From NCBI GenBank assembly GCA_030049455.1, contig JASIKV010000203.1, forward strand, positions 1 through 6,842: a DNA stretch of 6,842 bases, in the 5' to 3' direction. The notes under the pieces were generated by a model. It saw only the letters and a program-made list of their open reading frames with translations, ran no database searches and was not told where the DNA came from. This document shows, one piece after another, positions 5,944-6,842 of this stretch (position 1 is its first letter; every line of letters begins with the position of its first letter). Position numbers and translations under genes: made by a program. This DNA is from Terriglobia bacterium. Its GTDB lineage: Bacteria; Acidobacteriota; Terriglobia; UBA7540.

Positions 5944-6402
5944 CTAGGAGCGAAGGGCTGCCAGAACTTCCAGCGCGTGGCCCTCCACCTTGACCTTGGG
6001 AAAGAATTTGGCGATCTTTCCCGCCGGGTCGATCAGGTAAGTGGTGCGCACGATTCCCATGTGCTTCTGGCCGTAGAGGTTTTTCTCCTGCCAAACGCCG
6101 TAGGCCTGTAGCATTTCGTGCGACGTGTCACCCGCCAGCGGGAAGTTCAGTTTGTACTTGTTGCGAAACTTCTGCAATTGCTCCACGGTGTCGCCGCTGA
6201 CTCCCAGGACGATGGCTCCGAGCTTGTCCAGTTCTTTTTTGGCGTCACGGAACTGGTTCGCCTCGCTCGTTCAACCGGGAGTGTCGGCTTTGGGAAAGAA
6301 AAAGAGCACGAGCGTCTTCCCCGCAAAGTCCGCCAGCGAGGTGATGGCCCCGGAATCCGAAGGCAATGAAAAGGCCGGCGCTTTGTCGCCGATGTTCAGC
6401 AT
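5944..6402 (-). CDS. bcp: Bcp/PrxQ-family peroxiredoxin, probable selenoprotein with in-frame TGA (Sec44)
   Basis: Thiol peroxidases of this family reduce H2O2 and organic hydroperoxides in the cytoplasm. The frame runs from ATG 6402-6400 to TAG 5946-5944: 152 residues if the TGA at 6273-6271 is read as selenocysteine, the normal length of Bcp. Family motifs lie on both sides of the TGA in the same frame. Before it are LNIGDKAPAFSLP (2-14) and TLVLFFFPKADTPG (30-43). After it are TSEANQFRD (45-53), LGAIVLGVSGDT (61-72), YGVWQEKNLYGQKHMGIVRT (starting near residue 98) and a VKVEGHALEVL tail. The TGA replaces the peroxidatic Cys of TPGC. The protein has no Cys at all; the second (resolving) Cys position of Bcp is Asn49. 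A strong AAGGAG lies 6 bases before the ATG. Alternatives are a Cys-codon nonsense mutation or a base error. If TGA is a stop, the gene would be a dead fragment. The stop codon is 7 bp from that of panC (convergent). Confidence 0.85.
6219..6273 (-). promoter_or_regulatory. Candidate bacterial SECIS element directly after the TGA of bcp
   Basis: On the minus strand the TGA (6273-6271) is followed by one A, then CGAGC (6269-6265) that pairs with GCTCG (6223-6219). After an internal loop comes CCAGTTC (6256-6250), which pairs perfectly with GAACTGG (6234-6228). The apical loop is 15 nt (6249-6235) and begins CGUG. The spacing from UGA to the apical loop is 21 nt, and there is a G within the first two loop bases. 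Both fit the known rules for bacterial SECIS hairpins, which lie inside the coding region immediately 3' of the UGA and bind SelB. The loop is slightly long. The fold was found by eye, not by energy calculation. Confidence 0.6.
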
Positions 6403-6408
6403 GAAGGG

Positions 6409-6414
6409 CTCCTT
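6409..6414 (-). promoter_or_regulatory. bcp: Shine-Dalgarno site of bcp
   Basis: AAGGAG on the minus strand is separated by CCCTTC (6 nt) from the ATG at 6402-6400. It fixes the bcp start and is the strongest ribosome-binding site in the window, which argues that the gene is expressed rather than a relic. Confidence 0.85.
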
Positions 6415-6429
6415 GAGAGTCGACAGGAA

Positions 6430-6486
6430 TCAGTCATCAGTTCTCAGTAATTGCTTTTATCTGGTGACTGACGGCTGAGAACTGAT
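6430..6486. repeat. Second CAGTCATCAGT-type inverted repeat, in the gatB-bcp spacer
   Basis: ATCAGTTCTCAG (6436-6447) is the exact reverse complement of CTGAGAACTGAT (6475-6486). TCAGTCA (6430-6436) also matches TGACTGA (6465-6471), the same offset double pairing seen before ruvC. The 11-mer CAGTCATCAGT (6431-6441) is identical to 277-287. It fills most of the spacer between the gatB stop (6491) and the bcp ribosome-binding site, leaving little room for a separate bcp promoter outside the repeat. Confidence 0.75.
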
Positions 6487-6490
6487 AACT

Positions 6491-6842
6491 TTATTCAAGC
6501 TCCTTTTTCAAAACTTCCTGCACAACCTGCGCGTTCGCCTGGCCGCGCGTGGCCTTCATCACCTGACCGACGAACCAGCCGAGCGTGGCCGTCTTGCCGC
6601 TGCGATACTGCTCGGTCTGCTTGGGGTTGGCGGCAATGATTTCGCGCGCCACTGCCGCCAGTTTGTCGGCATCGCTAATCTGCTGAAGCCCCTTTTCGGA
6701 CACAACCTGCTCCGGGCCCTTGCGCGTGGTAATCATTTCGCGAAGCACGTCTTTGGCCATCGTGCCGGAGATGGTCTTCTTCTCAACCAATTGAAGAAGC
6801 CGGGCAAAATCCCCGGAGCTGACGGGCGCGGCTGCGAACTCC
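6491..6842 (-). CDS. gatB: Aspartyl/glutamyl-tRNA(Asn/Gln) amidotransferase subunit B, C-terminal part
   Basis: GatB is the subunit of the GatCAB amidotransferase that activates Glu-tRNA(Gln) or Asp-tRNA(Asn) before amidation. The visible 116 residues (frame open to the window edge, stop TAA at 6493-6491) are the C-terminal YqeY-like tRNA-binding domain. LLQLVEKKTISGTMAKDVLREM, split by no stop, leads into VVSEKGLQQISD, then IIAANPKQTEQYRSGK and the highly typical LGWFVGQVMKATRGQANAQVV. A TTG at 6790-6788 lies inside this domain and is not the start; the true N-terminus is beyond position 6842. The gene lies upstream of bcp in the same direction, separated by a repeat-bearing spacer, so read-through into bcp is possible. 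Confidence 0.95.
   Translation of the reverse strand, partial: EFAAAPVSSGDFARLLQLVEKKTISGTMAKDVLREMITTRKGPEQVVSEKGLQQISDADKLAAVAREIIAANPKQTEQYRSGKTATLGWFVGQVMKATRGQANAQVVQEVLKKELE

Noticed and set aside
6187..6402. bcp as a frameshifted or truncated pseudogene
   Set aside because: No frame change is needed: only one TGA interrupts the frame, exactly at the catalytic Cys codon, with a strong ribosome-binding site and a SECIS-like hairpin. A point mutation cannot be fully excluded.
6125..6478. 117-codon plus-strand frame over bcp and the following repeat
   Set aside because: It is antisense to the Bcp frame, ends in the repeat, and has no motif. The minus strand shows continuous Bcp similarity.

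Overview
This is a high-GC bacterial chromosome segment with tightly packed housekeeping genes. The best guess is an acidobacterium. Three things suggest this: the protein sequences, the C-terminus of a rhamnulose-phosphate aldolase/SDR-type enzyme next to ruvCAB, and short word-like inverted repeats in nearly every larger spacer. No 16S rRNA or other phylogenetic marker is present, so the phylum is an inference.

Layout, left to right. Positions 1-267 hold the 3' end of a short-chain dehydrogenase domain gene on the plus strand. A repeat-flanked spacer follows. Next come ruvC, ruvA and ruvB (408-2675, plus), the complete Holliday-junction processing set: resolvase, junction-binding tetramer and branch-migration ATPase. 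A 111-bp doublet of inverted hairpins (2685-2795) separates ruvB from folK (2803-3315). A second repeat spacer supplies both the folK stop codon and the start codon of a deoxynucleoside kinase gene (3397-4056). A 323-bp gene-free leader then precedes a long panC (4380-5936). The minus strand follows: a peroxiredoxin of the Bcp/PrxQ family (5944-6402), convergent with panC with only 7 bp between them, and behind it the 3' end of gatB (6491-6842).

Two genes stand out. First, the Bcp reading frame carries a TGA exactly where the peroxidatic cysteine of the family belongs (codon 44). The frame is otherwise intact for 152 residues, has a strong Shine-Dalgarno sequence, and shows a two-part hairpin of bacterial-SECIS type just downstream of the TGA. 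I interpret it as a selenoprotein with no cysteine at all. Second, the PanC protein is 518 residues, almost twice the usual length. Its C-terminal half (about 318-510) resembles the iron-sulfur uracil-DNA glycosylase superfamily, with four suitably spaced cysteines, while its PanC half has substitutions at several normally invariant active-site positions.

Functionally the plus-strand genes cover DNA recombination repair (ruvCAB), folate synthesis (folK), nucleotide salvage (dNK) and pantothenate synthesis joined to a DNA-repair-like domain. The minus-strand genes cover peroxide defence and tRNA-Gln/Asn amidation. The cluster looks vertically inherited. I see no transposase, phage gene, CRISPR array, tRNA or rRNA.
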